NCBI RefSeq assembly: GCF_023036475.1
Contig: NZ_JAJQKI010000006.1
Coordinates: 178,786-242,785 of the forward strand
Length of the DNA stretch: 64,000 bases
Direction of reading: 5' to 3'
DNA from: Bacillus pinisoli
GTDB lineage: Bacteria; Bacillota; Bacilli; Bacillales; SA4
Part shown: positions 18,799 through 26,408 of the stretch, piece by piece
How the letters are laid out: each line of letters starts with the position of its first letter
Position numbering within the stretch: position 1 is the stretch's first letter
Position numbers and translations under genes: made by a program
The notes under the pieces: generated by a model
Told to the model about the DNA's origin: nothing
The model's database searches: none
The model's input: only the letters and a program-made list of their open reading frames with translations

Positions 18799-18829
18799 GG
18801 CTACTCTGATATCGGAGTAGCCTATTTTT
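18799..18829 (+). terminator. Riboswitch expression-platform terminator
   Basis: GGCTACTC and GAGTAGCC form an 8-bp stem around TGATATCG, followed by TATTTTT. It lies between the c-di-GMP aptamer and the regulated gene, the usual place for an attenuator. Upstream AGCTATTTTGTTATAG could contribute to an antiterminator. Confidence 0.85.
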
Positions 18830-18887
18830 AATGCCAAAAAAAATATAAACAGTTTTTTTGTTACAAACCTAAGGGGTGTTCTTGGTT

Positions 18888-19664
18888 GTGAGGCTTGCTC
18901 GAAAAGGTCGAGATAGATTAAATCGTAATAGGATGGTTCGTGAGGAACGATTAAACGAGAGGTTGTTACTATTTTTTAGTGGTATTTTAATTTCAGCCGT
19001 AGGGACTGTTTTTTCATTAAAAGTTGCTTACCTCGGACTTAACGCCTGGGACACACTCTATCTCGGTCTAAATAATAGGTTAGGATATAGCATAGGATTT
19101 TGGAGTATTGTAGCTTCTCTGCTGATAGTGGTTCTAAATATCCTAGTAACGAAAAAAAGACCTCAAATTGGTACATATATGGAAATGGTATTACTAGGTT
19201 TTTTAATAGACATCGTTTATTTTTCAAACATTATTCCAGATGTAGATTCACCAGTATCTGTATCTCTATATGTTTTAGTAAGTATTCTTCTGATAGGAAT
19301 AGGTACGGGAGTCTATATGGCAGCGGACCTAGGTGCAGGTCCTGTTGATTGGCTAATTTTGATGTTGAAAGATAAAACTGGATATTCATTAAGAAAAGTA
19401 ACAACCTTAACGGAATTCAGTGCTCTTGTGATAGGGTACTTTTTAGGTTCACCCATACTTGCAGTAACATTATTGAACTCATTCCTATTAGGACCAATCA
19501 TTCAACTTGCCTATGATAAAACCATTGAACTAAGAGAGCTAAATATTCACTTAGATGTATCAAAAGACTTGGTATGTAAGTTTACAATTTTTTCTTTTAA
19601 TGTTCAGATTACTAGAGCTAAACACGTTAGAACAGAACATAACTTTTCAACACAAGGAGATTAA
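18888..19664 (+). CDS. YczE/YitT-like integral membrane protein under c-di-GMP riboswitch control
   Basis: The product has a basic N-terminus (RLARKGRDRLNRNRMVREER), then about five to six hydrophobic segments, with the family pattern GLNAWDTLYLGLNNRLGYSIGFWSI near residue 50 and ADLGAGPVDWLILMLKDKTGYSLRKV near residue 145. These two repeated LG-(A/G)-WD/DW-type blocks are typical of YczE-like proteins. Their molecular function is not established; YczE in B. subtilis affects surfactin production. The start is uncertain: AAGGGGTG (18871-18878) could serve TTG 18882 or GTG 18888. The last ~40 residues are polar and lack similarity I recognise. The c-di-GMP aptamer upstream suggests a link to surface or motility switching. 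Confidence 0.75.
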   Translation: MRLARKGRDRLNRNRMVREERLNERLLLFFSGILISAVGTVFSLKVAYLGLNAWDTLYLGLNNRLGYSIGFWSIVASLLIVVLNILVTKKRPQIGTYMEMVLLGFLIDIVYFSNIIPDVDSPVSVSLYVLVSILLIGIGTGVYMAADLGAGPVDWLILMLKDKTGYSLRKVTTLTEFSALVIGYFLGSPILAVTLLNSFLLGPIIQLAYDKTIELRELNIHLDVSKDLVCKFTIFSFNVQITRAKHVRTEHNFSTQGD

Positions 19665-19699
19665 ATGTTGGACGAGCTAATTTGAACGTAAGGACAGAT

Positions 19700-19880
19700 A
19701 TATATATTTATCCACAATTAATATAGCTTAAATCACAGAAAACAAAAGGTTTCCCACAGACTTATACACATTATCCACAAAAATTAGAAAAGATATCCAC
19801 AATTGCAATACACTAAATAGGTACTATTATACCAGTAAAAAATTAAGATATTCACAAAGTGTTGTGGATTGTGGATAACT
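19700..19880. promoter_or_regulatory. Cluster of DnaA boxes
   Basis: Four exact matches to TTATNCACA occur within 171 bases: TTATCCACA 19708-19716, TTATACACA 19762-19770, TTATCCACA 19771-19779 (abutting the previous one) and the reverse TGTGGATAA 19870-19878. ATATCCACA (19793-19801), ATATTCACA (about 19850) and TGTGGATTG (19863-19871) are near matches. The region is AT-rich, non-coding and lies between yczE-like and yfhD. Clusters of DnaA boxes away from oriC are known in B. subtilis to bind DnaA and delay initiation. There is no dnaA gene here, so this is more likely such a titration or regulatory site than an origin. Confidence 0.75.
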
Positions 19881-19892
19881 ATAGTTGTTAAT

Positions 19893-19932
19893 AAAAGGGG
19901 AGATAGCTTATCCATAAGCTACCTCCCCTTTA
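19893..19932. terminator. Terminator downstream of yfhD
   Basis: AAAAGGGGAGATAGCTTA and TAAGCTACCTCCCCTTT form a long stem with a TCCA loop. It is close to symmetric and can serve yfhD, which reads towards it on the - strand. Confidence 0.8.
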
Positions 19933-19933
19933 A

Positions 19934-20128
19934 TTATTTACGTTCCCGTGCCTTTGCTCTCACATCAGCAGCATTTGAGCGCTCTAACGCTTTTTGATCC
20001 GCTTGATCTGCAAACTCACGTGAAAATTCTACATCGCGTCCGTCAGATGGAAGCTTTGCATAACTAGGAGTTTGCGGTAATGTTTCAGCATTCTTGTCTC
20101 GTGCTTTATGTCCATGATTTGTTGGCAT
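19934..20128 (-). CDS. yfhD: YfhD family small spore-associated protein
   Basis: The 64-residue hydrophilic protein reads MPTNHGHKARDKNAETLPQT then SDGRDVEFSREFADQADQKALER and ends in an Ala/Arg-rich tail. The GRDVEF-EE/REFAD block is the YfhD family signature. Function is unknown, but such small charged proteins with the yfhD-yfhE neighbourhood are common only in spore formers. AGGGGA precedes the ATG. It starts the conserved yfh block and is followed (upstream on the - strand) by yfhE, 76 bases away. Confidence 0.85.
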   Translation of the reverse strand: MPTNHGHKARDKNAETLPQTPSYAKLPSDGRDVEFSREFADQADQKALERSNAADVRAKARERK

Positions 20129-20204
20129 ATGGTTCCCCTCCAGAAGTTATAATGGTGGTACTTGATTATGTTTTCACGAAGGGTCACACTTCATGCCGGT
20201 ATAA

Positions 20205-20336
20205 TTAGGAATTACGTTTGTTGCTAATGAAGCCACCAGCTCGGTCAGCCATTCTAAACTCTCGTGAATATGTAACCTCTTGCATACTGCTTAATGTGCT
20301 TTTAGATTTGTCTTTTCTTTTTTTACCATCAGCCAT
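20205..20336 (-). CDS. yfhE: YfhE family small protein
   Basis: A 43-residue reverse-strand ORF begins MADGKKRKDKSKSTLSSMQE and continues VTYSREFRMADRAGGFISNK. The pattern of basic N-terminus, then QEVTYSREF, then ADRAGG is that of YfhE, a small protein of unknown function next to yfhD in B. subtilis. The ATG at 20336 follows AAGGTGAGGGATT. Both the position and the sequence support the call. Confidence 0.85.
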   Translation of the reverse strand: MADGKKRKDKSKSTLSSMQEVTYSREFRMADRAGGFISNKRNS

Positions 20337-20410
20337 AATAAATCCCTCACCTTCCATGAACTTATTATCATCGTTACCGAATTCTGTATGGCTTATTCAT
20401 TTATTGAAAC

Positions 20411-20437
20411 AAAAAAGTCTGCCAAAATTGGCAGACT
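20411..20437 (-). terminator. Terminator after the GNAT acetyltransferase
   Basis: AGTCTGCC and GGCAGACT form an 8-bp stem with a 6-base loop; reading on the - strand the stem is followed by TTTTTTG. It lies 77 bases after the acetyltransferase stop. Confidence 0.8.
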
Positions 20438-20513
20438 ACATATTTTAAATAAATTTGTATATTTGGCTTTTATTGCAGCGTCTACGAAGAAAGGCGCGAC
20501 CATTAACCAAGTA

Positions 20514-21071
20514 TTAAGCTTCTTTCAGGTGATCTTCTTGGAATGAATAAGGCTTTCTCATAGAATGAAGATTATAAAGATCCTTAGGGATTTCAAATAG
20601 GTTATAAATATCTTCCTTAGCGTTCAACTCTTCATAAAGACTGGTTCTTGTTTCATTTGCGAAGATGGTGTAGGGAAGCTTTTCAGCAGCTTTATATGAT
20701 CTAACGTTTACTTTGCGAATACGCATAAAGATTCGTTCAATTCCAAGTTCAAAGAATAATTCGTCAAAAAAGGCATCCTTCGCCAGTTTATTATATCCTA
20801 GGCCATGGTATGGTTTACCTAGCCATGTTCCTAAAAAACCAGCTTGATCTTGAATATCAAATAAGTTGATGGTACCAATTGGGTTTCCCCATTCATCTAA
20901 AATCGTTCTAGAGATAATCTCACCGCGCTCTTCTGCTTCAATCGTTTGCTTGGTAAGGAATAAGAATTCTTCATAAGTTGCAGCTTTATGGCGCACAAAA
21001 GGGAAGACGTCTGGGTGCACCATCAGCTCATAAAGAGCTTGACAATCGTTAAGATCACGTTTTTTTAGCAT
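20514..21071 (-). CDS. GNAT family N-acetyltransferase (RimJ/RimL-like)
   Basis: The 185-residue protein has the Acetyltransf_3 layout: MLKKRDLNDCQALYELMVHPDV at the N-terminus, the central beta-strand GNPIGTINLFDIQDQAGFLGTWLGKPYHGLGYNKLAKDAFFDELF (about 77-120) with the GxGYN variation of the acetyl-CoA binding Q/RxxGxG/A loop, and RIFMRIRKVNVRSYKAAEKL near 135. Substrate cannot be predicted. GAGGAGGGGA lies 5 bases before the ATG. Between the likely promoter and the gene is a tRNA-like leader (21127-21232), unusual for this family. The gene sits between yfhE and yfhF, where B. subtilis has no acetyltransferase. Confidence 0.85.
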   Translation of the reverse strand: MLKKRDLNDCQALYELMVHPDVFPFVRHKAATYEEFLFLTKQTIEAEERGEIISRTILDEWGNPIGTINLFDIQDQAGFLGTWLGKPYHGLGYNKLAKDAFFDELFFELGIERIFMRIRKVNVRSYKAAEKLPYTIFANETRTSLYEELNAKEDIYNLFEIPKDLYNLHSMRKPYSFQEDHLKEA

Positions 21072-21126
21072 GCTGATCCCCTCCTCATCTCATGAGGGCA
21101 TAAATGTCCATACGTGTAGTAGGACT

Positions 21127-21232
21127 CCCACCCTCGAAATTTTTTATGATGTTGATTAAAAAAATTTCGGGATGGGAATCGAACCCATTAGGACCAGCTC
21201 TGCTGGTGGCGCACCATTTGCCTTCCCCTAAA
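21127..21232 (-). ncRNA. tRNA-like (pseudo-tRNA) leader with alternative hairpin upstream of the acetyltransferase
   Basis: On the - strand a 68-base segment (21232 down to 21165) can be drawn as a reduced tRNA. TTTAGGG pairs with CCCGAAA except for one A-G mismatch (acceptor). GGC and GCC flank a D-like loop with GG. ACCA and TGGT flank the 7-base loop GCAGAGC. The T arm is perfect, ATGGG/CCCAT around the canonical TTCGATT loop. U8, U33 and an encoded CCA are missing, so it is not a normal elongator tRNA. Directly downstream, 21127-21146 is complementary to 21157-21176, and that stem uses the same 3' T-arm and acceptor bases, so the two folds exclude each other. The acetyltransferase ATG is 56 bases downstream. 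The alternative is a decaying tRNA remnant. Confidence 0.6.
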
Positions 21233-21323
21233 TTACAATCAGTATAAAATTTTAGGTTATAATATCATATGAATACTTAAAGTATAATACGATATTTTTT
21301 GTAAAAAAGATACTACTTTTTTG

Positions 21324-22448
21324 TTAATTTTTTTTGTAAATTATTTCCCCATTTACCATTGTAAGTCTAGCCTTTGCCATATAGTGAAATGGGTGATGAC
21401 TCCATAATACAATGTCCGCGTCTTTTCCAACTTCTAAGCTTCCAAGACGGTCCGCTACACGCAAGTTTCTAGCAGGAGTAATGGTAATTCCTTCAAGTGC
21501 TTTTTGCTCATCCAATCCTTCACGAACAGCTAGTGCTGCACAAATATTTAAATATTGAATAGGCGTATAGGGGTGGTCTGTTGTGATTGACACTTCTACT
21601 CCTACATCAGCAAGTACTTGGTAGGTCTTCCATGATTTATTCTTGAGTTCAATTTTACTTCTACGAGTCAGAGTAGGTCCAACACTGACTTTTACATTTT
21701 TACCTTCAAATTCACTTGGAATTAAATGTCCTTCTGTACAGTGTTCAATTCGATAGTCGAGTTCAAATTCCTCTGCAAATCGCATAGCAGACATAATATC
21801 ATCTGCCCGATGAGCGTGGATCCTAACGGGGATTTCTCTATTTAAGGCTTTGATAATGGGAGCTACTCTAATATCTTCAGGGTGATCACAATACTTCGCC
21901 TTGAAAAATGCTTCTCGTAGCATCCCCATAATTCCCATACGGGTAATAGAGTCATTACTGCCGTGACTATGAATGCGTTTAGGATTTTCACCTAAAGCAA
22001 TTTTTAAGCCTGCTGTCTCTTGAATTAACATTTTTGAGACACTTCGAGCATGTGTTTTAATAACAGAAGTTGTCCCACCAATTACGTTAGCACTGCCGGG
22101 CATGATATGAGCAGTTGTTATTCCATGCTGAATAGCATCTGAAAAGGCAGTGTCGAGCGGATGTAAACTGTCTAGTGCTCGTATATGTGGGGTTAGCGGC
22201 TCAATCGTTTCATTCGCATCATTTCCAGCCCAACCTGTACCTTCATCATACAGACCTAAATGGGTATGCACATCAACGAAGCCAGGTAATAAAAACATCT
22301 CTTTACAATCTACAATAAATGTATCTTCGGTTGGTTGTATATTCAAACCAATCTCTTTAATTTTTCCGTTTTCCACATACAAATCAGCCTTTTGTAGAGG
22401 GGCAGATGTAACAGGATAAATAGTCGCATTTTTAAATAAGGTTTTCAT
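21324..22448 (-). CDS. Amidohydrolase family protein (imidazolonepropionase-like)
   Basis: The 374-residue protein is a metal-dependent hydrolase of the amidohydrolase superfamily. The first metal motif is in LPGFVDVHTHLGLYDEG near residue 60. RIHAHRADDIMSAMRFAEEF and RIEHCTEGHL (about 215-245) supply further histidines, and SITTDHPYTP near 290 supplies the conserved aspartate. The C-terminal ADIVLWSHHPFHYMAKARLTMVNGE is the usual beta-sandwich return. Relatives are often annotated imidazolonepropionase or isoaspartyl-type dipeptidases, but no hut genes are near and the substrate is unknown. AAGGAG precedes the ATG. The 30-base gap to yfhF suggests one transcript. Confidence 0.85.
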   Translation of the reverse strand: MKTLFKNATIYPVTSAPLQKADLYVENGKIKEIGLNIQPTEDTFIVDCKEMFLLPGFVDVHTHLGLYDEGTGWAGNDANETIEPLTPHIRALDSLHPLDTAFSDAIQHGITTAHIMPGSANVIGGTTSVIKTHARSVSKMLIQETAGLKIALGENPKRIHSHGSNDSITRMGIMGMLREAFFKAKYCDHPEDIRVAPIIKALNREIPVRIHAHRADDIMSAMRFAEEFELDYRIEHCTEGHLIPSEFEGKNVKVSVGPTLTRRSKIELKNKSWKTYQVLADVGVEVSITTDHPYTPIQYLNICAALAVREGLDEQKALEGITITPARNLRVADRLGSLEVGKDADIVLWSHHPFHYMAKARLTMVNGEIIYKKN

Positions 22449-22478
22449 GACGTGACTCCTTTTAAGCTTTCATTCCCC

Positions 22479-23381
22479 TTATTTTAATATGTTAGTTAAA
22501 GCTTCATCAAGATATTTATAATGAAATTGATAACCTGAGTCCTCGGCCTTTTGAGGAACAACCTTTTGCCCCTCTAGGACTAAAACACTCATCTCTCCTA
22601 ATAGTAGTTTTAAAGCGAAACTCGGAGCCGGAAGGAAATGAGGTCTTTTCATAACATGTCCTATATGTTGCCCAAATTTCTTCATGGTAACAGGATTCGA
22701 GGAGACAACGTTGAATGGTCCTTTAATGTTTTCATTCTTAATCGCGTACTGAATCATCCCAACTACATCGTCAATGTGAACCCAGGACATCCACTGTGCA
22801 CCGGATCCCACCGTCCCACCTGCAAACAATTTATAGGGAAGAACCATTTTAGGTAGAGCGCCCTCTTGTTGATCAAGAATAATACCAAATCGAGTATAAA
22901 CAGTACGAACTCCGAGTTCTTCTGCGGCCTGTGCTTCTTGTTCCCATGAAGCGACTGTCTGTGCTAAGAAGTCTTGACCTGGAATTTTGTTGGACTCTGT
23001 GAATTCCTTCTCTAGAGAAGTCCCATAATAACCAATGGCACTCGCATTGATTAGGACCGATGGTTTCTTATTCATATTTTGTAGGATCCTAATAACCTCT
23101 CTAGTAGCAGAGATTCTTGAAGAGACGATTCTTTGCTTTCTCTCAGCCGTCCATCTTCCGCTATTTAATGATTCTCCTGCTAGGTTTATAAATACATCAA
23201 TATCATTCAATTCATTCTCAGGCTGACTGTCTTCTGTCAACCACTTCACATATTGAATTCCGTCCTTGGAAGAGGAATGCTGACTTCTTGATAATATATA
23301 AACGTTGTGGCCACCTTGTAAAAAGCTCTTTGTTAACGCTTTACCTACAAAGCCTGTACCTCCCGTTATAGCAATCTTCAT
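22479..23381 (-). CDS. yfhF: TIGR01777 family NAD(P)-binding epimerase-like protein
   Basis: The N-terminus MKIAITGGTGFVGKALTKSF is a Rossmann dinucleotide motif, and the protein has the TIGR01777 hallmarks: VFINLAGESLNSGRWTAERKQRI near residue 65, NASAIGYYG near 110 and TVYTRFGIILDQQEGALPKM near 160. The C-terminal DUF1731-like segment ends VPQKAEDSGYQFHYKYLDEAL. The family is related to sugar-nucleotide epimerases but its substrate is not established. Divergent from recX, as in B. subtilis yfhF/recX. Length is 300 residues. Confidence 0.9.
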   Translation of the reverse strand: MKIAITGGTGFVGKALTKSFLQGGHNVYILSRSQHSSSKDGIQYVKWLTEDSQPENELNDIDVFINLAGESLNSGRWTAERKQRIVSSRISATREVIRILQNMNKKPSVLINASAIGYYGTSLEKEFTESNKIPGQDFLAQTVASWEQEAQAAEELGVRTVYTRFGIILDQQEGALPKMVLPYKLFAGGTVGSGAQWMSWVHIDDVVGMIQYAIKNENIKGPFNVVSSNPVTMKKFGQHIGHVMKRPHFLPAPSFALKLLLGEMSVLVLEGQKVVPQKAEDSGYQFHYKYLDEALTNILK

Positions 23382-23480
23382 AAGGGACCCCCTCTAAATA
23401 ATAGTAACTAACTATATTCTAGTTTTTATCTCCATATCCTTTCCCAAATTTGTGCTATATTTAAACATGAGGTGAGACGT

Positions 23481-24305
23481 TTGGCGATTATTACAAAAAT
23501 CACAACTCAAAAAAAAGCAAAAGACCGATACAATATTTTTGTCGATGATGGACAAGGCGAGCGTTACGCTTTTAGTGTGCACGAGGATGTACTCATTTCG
23601 CATTCTCTGCAAAAGGGACAAGAAATTGATGAGTTTGATATAGAAGAAATTAGCTTTAGTGATGATGTAACAAGGGCATTCCAACAATCCCTTGTGTTTC
23701 TATCATACCGTATGAGATCATCCTTAGAAGTTATTCAATACCTCAAGGAAAAAGAATATGAAGATGCGGTCATTCAAGAGGTGCTCCATAAGCTTACAAG
23801 CTTGAAATATTTGAATGACGAAGAATTTGCCATCGCTTTTGTTAATACGAATGCAAGAGTATCTTTAAAAGGTCCTACGGTTTTAAGACAAGAGCTTACT
23901 CAAAAAGGCATTTCGGCAAGTATAATTGAGCTCGCAATGACACATTATGCAAAAGAAGATCAAATTGAATTTGCAAAAAAATACTCAGAAAAGACATTTA
24001 AAAAAACATCAGCTAGTTCTGAGAAAATGCAAAGACAGAAAGTAATGGATGCCTTGAAGCGAAAAGGCTATACACAAGACGTTATCTCCATCGTATTGGA
24101 AGAGCGTGTCCCTGAGCGCGATGAAATCGATGAGTGGGATGCATTATGTAAGCTGGGGGAGAAAGCCCATCGAAAGTATCAAAAATATAGTGATTGGGAA
24201 TACAGTCAAAAGATGAAACAATTCTTATATCAAAAGGGTTTTACAATAGAACTTATTGAGCGCTATCTAGAGTCAGAGGATTGCCCTCGGCACAATGTAG
24301 ATTAA
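23481..24305 (+). CDS. recX: Regulatory protein RecX
   Basis: RecX binds RecA filaments and modulates recombination. The 274-residue product has the three-helix repeat organisation: after an N-terminal MAIITKITTQKKAKDRYNIF domain, helical segments with SYRMRSSLEVIQYLKEKEYEDAVIQEVLHKL near 75, LRQELTQKGISASIIE near 135 and MDALKRKGYTQDVISIVLEE near 190 each carry the RecX helical pattern. The long N-terminal extension is typical of Bacillus RecX. The TTG at 23481 is preferred because GAGGTG ends 6 bases before it; the frame could also start at GTG 23472. Confidence 0.93.
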   Translation: MAIITKITTQKKAKDRYNIFVDDGQGERYAFSVHEDVLISHSLQKGQEIDEFDIEEISFSDDVTRAFQQSLVFLSYRMRSSLEVIQYLKEKEYEDAVIQEVLHKLTSLKYLNDEEFAIAFVNTNARVSLKGPTVLRQELTQKGISASIIELAMTHYAKEDQIEFAKKYSEKTFKKTSASSEKMQRQKVMDALKRKGYTQDVISIVLEERVPERDEIDEWDALCKLGEKAHRKYQKYSDWEYSQKMKQFLYQKGFTIELIERYLESEDCPRHNVD

Positions 24306-24324
24306 TGAAAAGCGAGTGATAAAC

Positions 24325-24651
24325 GTGGAAAAAAGATATAGTCAGATGACAGAATATGAATTGACTCAAGAAATTCGTCAAATACATGAACAGGCAAGAA
24401 AAGCAGAGCAAATGGGACGAATTAATGAACTTGCCGTTTTGGAACGTAAGAATCTGATGGCACGAGCTTACTTATTAGATCCAAATGATTTTAAGCCAGA
24501 TGAAGTGTACGAAATTGAACAAGATCCAGGCACGTTTTTTAAGATTAGTTATATGAATGGAATTTTTGCATGGGGTACGAAGCTTAATGGGGAGAATAAA
24601 GAAGACGCTTTGCCCATTTCAATGCTAAAGAGAACAGAAGCCAGAAAGTAG
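24325..24651 (+). CDS. yfhH: YfhH family protein (DUF1811)
   Basis: The 108-residue product MEKRYSQMTEYELTQEIRQI follows the B. subtilis YfhH sequence from its first residue, which argues for the GTG at 24325 over the GTG at 24316. A helical N-terminal half (EQARKAEQMGRINELAVLERKNLMARAYLLDP) is followed by a small beta-domain with ISYMNGIFAWG. Function is unknown. It follows recX by 19 bases and is probably co-transcribed with it, as in B. subtilis. An inverted repeat GAAGCCAGA/TCTGGCTTC overlaps the stop codon but has no T tract. Confidence 0.9.
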   Translation: MEKRYSQMTEYELTQEIRQIHEQARKAEQMGRINELAVLERKNLMARAYLLDPNDFKPDEVYEIEQDPGTFFKISYMNGIFAWGTKLNGENKEDALPISMLKRTEARK

Positions 24652-24674
24652 GATCTGGCTTCCGTCATAACTTT

Positions 24675-24836
24675 CTATTCTTCTTCTCTTAAACCAGATG
24701 CGCGCATTCTTTCCTGAGGATGAGTGTTGATGGACCCATCAGCACGTAAAGAGGCATATTCTGCCTTTGCTCGCGGTTCACCTTCAAATTTATTACCGTT
24801 CTGGTTTGGGAACCCTCGTTTCTTATTACGTACCAT
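24675..24836 (-). CDS. sspK: Small acid-soluble spore protein, K-type
   Basis: The 53-residue product [20 protein letters not shown] continues [28 protein letters not shown], which is almost the B. subtilis SspK sequence, a minor forespore-expressed spore core protein. The ATG at 24836 follows GAGGAGG on the - strand. A sigma-G-like CATACTA lies about 85 bases upstream (near 24920) with TCATA 17 bases before it. The reverse ORF to 24989 is a non-coding extension. Confidence 0.95.
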   Translation of the reverse strand: MVRNKKRGFPNQNGNKFEGEPRAKAEYASLRADGSINTHPQERMRASGLREEE

Positions 24837-24974
24837 TGTGAGAACCTCCTCGTCAGATAAAAGATAAAAGCTCGTGCTAAAAAGAGACAAGCACTCATCT
24901 TTCAAGCACGTAATGATAGTATGGCACCTAATAGGTATGATATGAGATAGAAAATTTGGAAAGGGTGGTAGTGG

Positions 24975-25244
24975 TTGAACGATTATCAAGAGAGATTAAT
25001 TCAGTTACTGTTAGAGAAAAATCAGGCATTAACTGCAGCACAAGCTAGAACATGGATAGAGCTATTATGGGATGATTTTGAGACCTCCTCAGCTAAGGCA
25101 GGTGCAACATATATGGGGAGCGAGATGACTGAGAGAATTGTTACACAATGGGTGAACAGATATGGAGCAACTCTACATGAATTTGTAGCAACAAATCCGA
25201 AATATGCACATTTATTAAATCAAGATCATGGCGGGAAACACTAA
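24975..25244 (+). CDS. yfhJ: YfhJ family protein (WVELL)
   Basis: The 89-residue product has the conserved helix [33 protein letters not shown] that corresponds to the WVELL motif named for this family (here WIELL). The rest is helical. Function is unknown. The TTG at 24975 follows AAAGGGTGG. It is divergent from sspK, as in B. subtilis, and is followed by its own terminator. Confidence 0.88.
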   Translation: MNDYQERLIQLLLEKNQALTAAQARTWIELLWDDFETSSAKAGATYMGSEMTERIVTQWVNRYGATLHEFVATNPKYAHLLNQDHGGKH

Positions 25245-25276
25245 AAGTGAGTAATGCACTTTTAGTGTTTTTTTTT
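25243..25276 (+). terminator. Terminator after yfhJ
   Basis: AAAAGTG and CACTTTT form a stem, followed by AGTG and a run of nine T. It overlaps the stop codon. Confidence 0.8.
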
Positions 25277-25280
25277 GATT

Positions 25281-25372
25281 TCCTGATATAGGCGGTGGAA
25301 TTCCTGATATATGAGAAAAGTTACTGATATATTACTTGGAATTACTGATATATCACGGGAAATTCATGATAT
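25281..25372. repeat. Short array of TGATAT(A) motifs at 20-21 base spacing
   Basis: TGATAT starts at 25284, 25305, 25325, 25346 and 25367, giving intervals of 21, 20, 21 and 21 bases. The motif is preceded by TTCC, TTAC or TTC and the intervening sequence often ends GGAATT. The array fills the gap between yfhJ and the yfhP terminator. It has a different sequence but the same spacing as the GCAAGAA arrays at 11892 and 32106. Confidence 0.85.
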
Positions 25373-25395
25373 CAAAGCAAAATACCAAGCACAAC

Positions 25396-25421
25396 AAAAC
25401 CTACCTCAAAAGGTAGGTTTT
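25396..25421 (-). terminator. Terminator after yfhP
   Basis: AAAACCTACCT and AGGTAGGTTTT form an 11-bp stem with a CAAA loop, directly downstream of the yfhP stop on the - strand. Confidence 0.85.
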
Positions 25422-25424
25422 GCG

Positions 25425-26408
25425 TTATTCAGAGGGAAGGATATCAAGTTTTTTACGTAATTTCTTCTCACTGAATATCCAGCCTGTATAGGAACTTATA
25501 ATCTGTAGGTCTTGATCAAGCTGCACGACTGCGACGAACGGATAATAGTCTTTACTTCTATATCGAAGATCAATAAATCTTACCTCTGTGTAGTCATCAC
25601 ACTCTTCAATTTCCCATCGATATACCGGAGAAAAAGATAAGAAGGCAGATATATTATGATCCTGTTTCGCCGCCTTCATGATGGGAGTATCGGGAATCGG
25701 ATGGCGGTCAAATGTATCAAGAATTTTAATGGTCCCGTCCATTGCACGAATGACATGAAAGTACCTCTCCGATCTGGCGACGACATGCCAATGGGTAAAA
25801 CGGATGGTGGGTGATACGATGACCTCCTGTACATCTGAAATAATTCGTTCGACAGATTGTACGACATTTCGTTTCATTTTGTACCTAACCAAATAATAGG
25901 CAGCTACAATAATAAACACTCCGGAAAAAACTTGAAGTGGATCCACTCCTAACTGCCACACAACAATACCAACAACATGAGCAAAAAAGATGAAAGGATC
26001 AAACGTATTTATTACACCCAGTGCAACCCATCTATGCGAAAAAGGGCGAAGGGCCTGTGTCCCATAAGCGTTAAATATGTCGACGAAAACATGAAGGATA
26101 ACGGCAATAAATGTCCAAATCCATAGGTGGAATAAATCAACCTGAGGAAGAAATAGGCTAATTCCTGCTACAATCAACAACGGCCATAATAAAACGGCTG
26201 GAATAGAGTGAGTGATCCCTCGATGGTTTCGTATATATTTTGCATTATTGCGAAGCTTTAAAATAGTATCTAAGTCAGGGGCTTGTGATCCGATAATCGT
26301 CCCTATTAAGACGGCTTCAAGAGTTAATGGGTCTTGGTTAATGGCAGGATCAACAGTTGCTATACCTCCTAGAGCAATCCCCATGACAAAATGAGTGCCA
26401 GTATCCAT
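25425..26408 (-). CDS. yfhP: YfhP family membrane-bound metal-dependent hydrolase (YdjM/DUF457 type)
   Basis: The 327-residue protein starts MDTGTHFVMGIALGGIATVD, the TH-FxxG motif of the YdjM superfamily. A second histidine-rich segment NHRGITHSIPAVLLWP follows near residue 62, with an acidic SQAPDLDTILKLRN just before it; these residues would form the metal site of this phospholipase C-like family. Four hydrophobic segments lie between residues 65 and 175, and a cytosolic beta-rich C-terminal half follows. B. subtilis YfhP was reported to be a repressor-like or hydrolase-like protein, so the true activity is open. AGGGGAGGA precedes the ATG. Confidence 0.87.
   Translation of the reverse strand: MDTGTHFVMGIALGGIATVDPAINQDPLTLEAVLIGTIIGSQAPDLDTILKLRNNAKYIRNHRGITHSIPAVLLWPLLIVAGISLFLPQVDLFHLWIWTFIAVILHVFVDIFNAYGTQALRPFSHRWVALGVINTFDPFIFFAHVVGIVVWQLGVDPLQVFSGVFIIVAAYYLVRYKMKRNVVQSVERIISDVQEVIVSPTIRFTHWHVVARSERYFHVIRAMDGTIKILDTFDRHPIPDTPIMKAAKQDHNISAFLSFSPVYRWEIEECDDYTEVRFIDLRYRSKDYYPFVAVVQLDQDLQIISSYTGWIFSEKKLRKKLDILPSE

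Noticed and set aside
19700..19880. Chromosomal or plasmid replication origin
   Set aside because: DnaA boxes are present but there is no dnaA/dnaN or rep gene and no clear unwinding element; an off-origin cluster is simpler.
21165..21232. Functional elongator tRNA gene
   Set aside because: U8, U33, one acceptor pair and the encoded CCA are missing and the anticodon stem has only four clean pairs.
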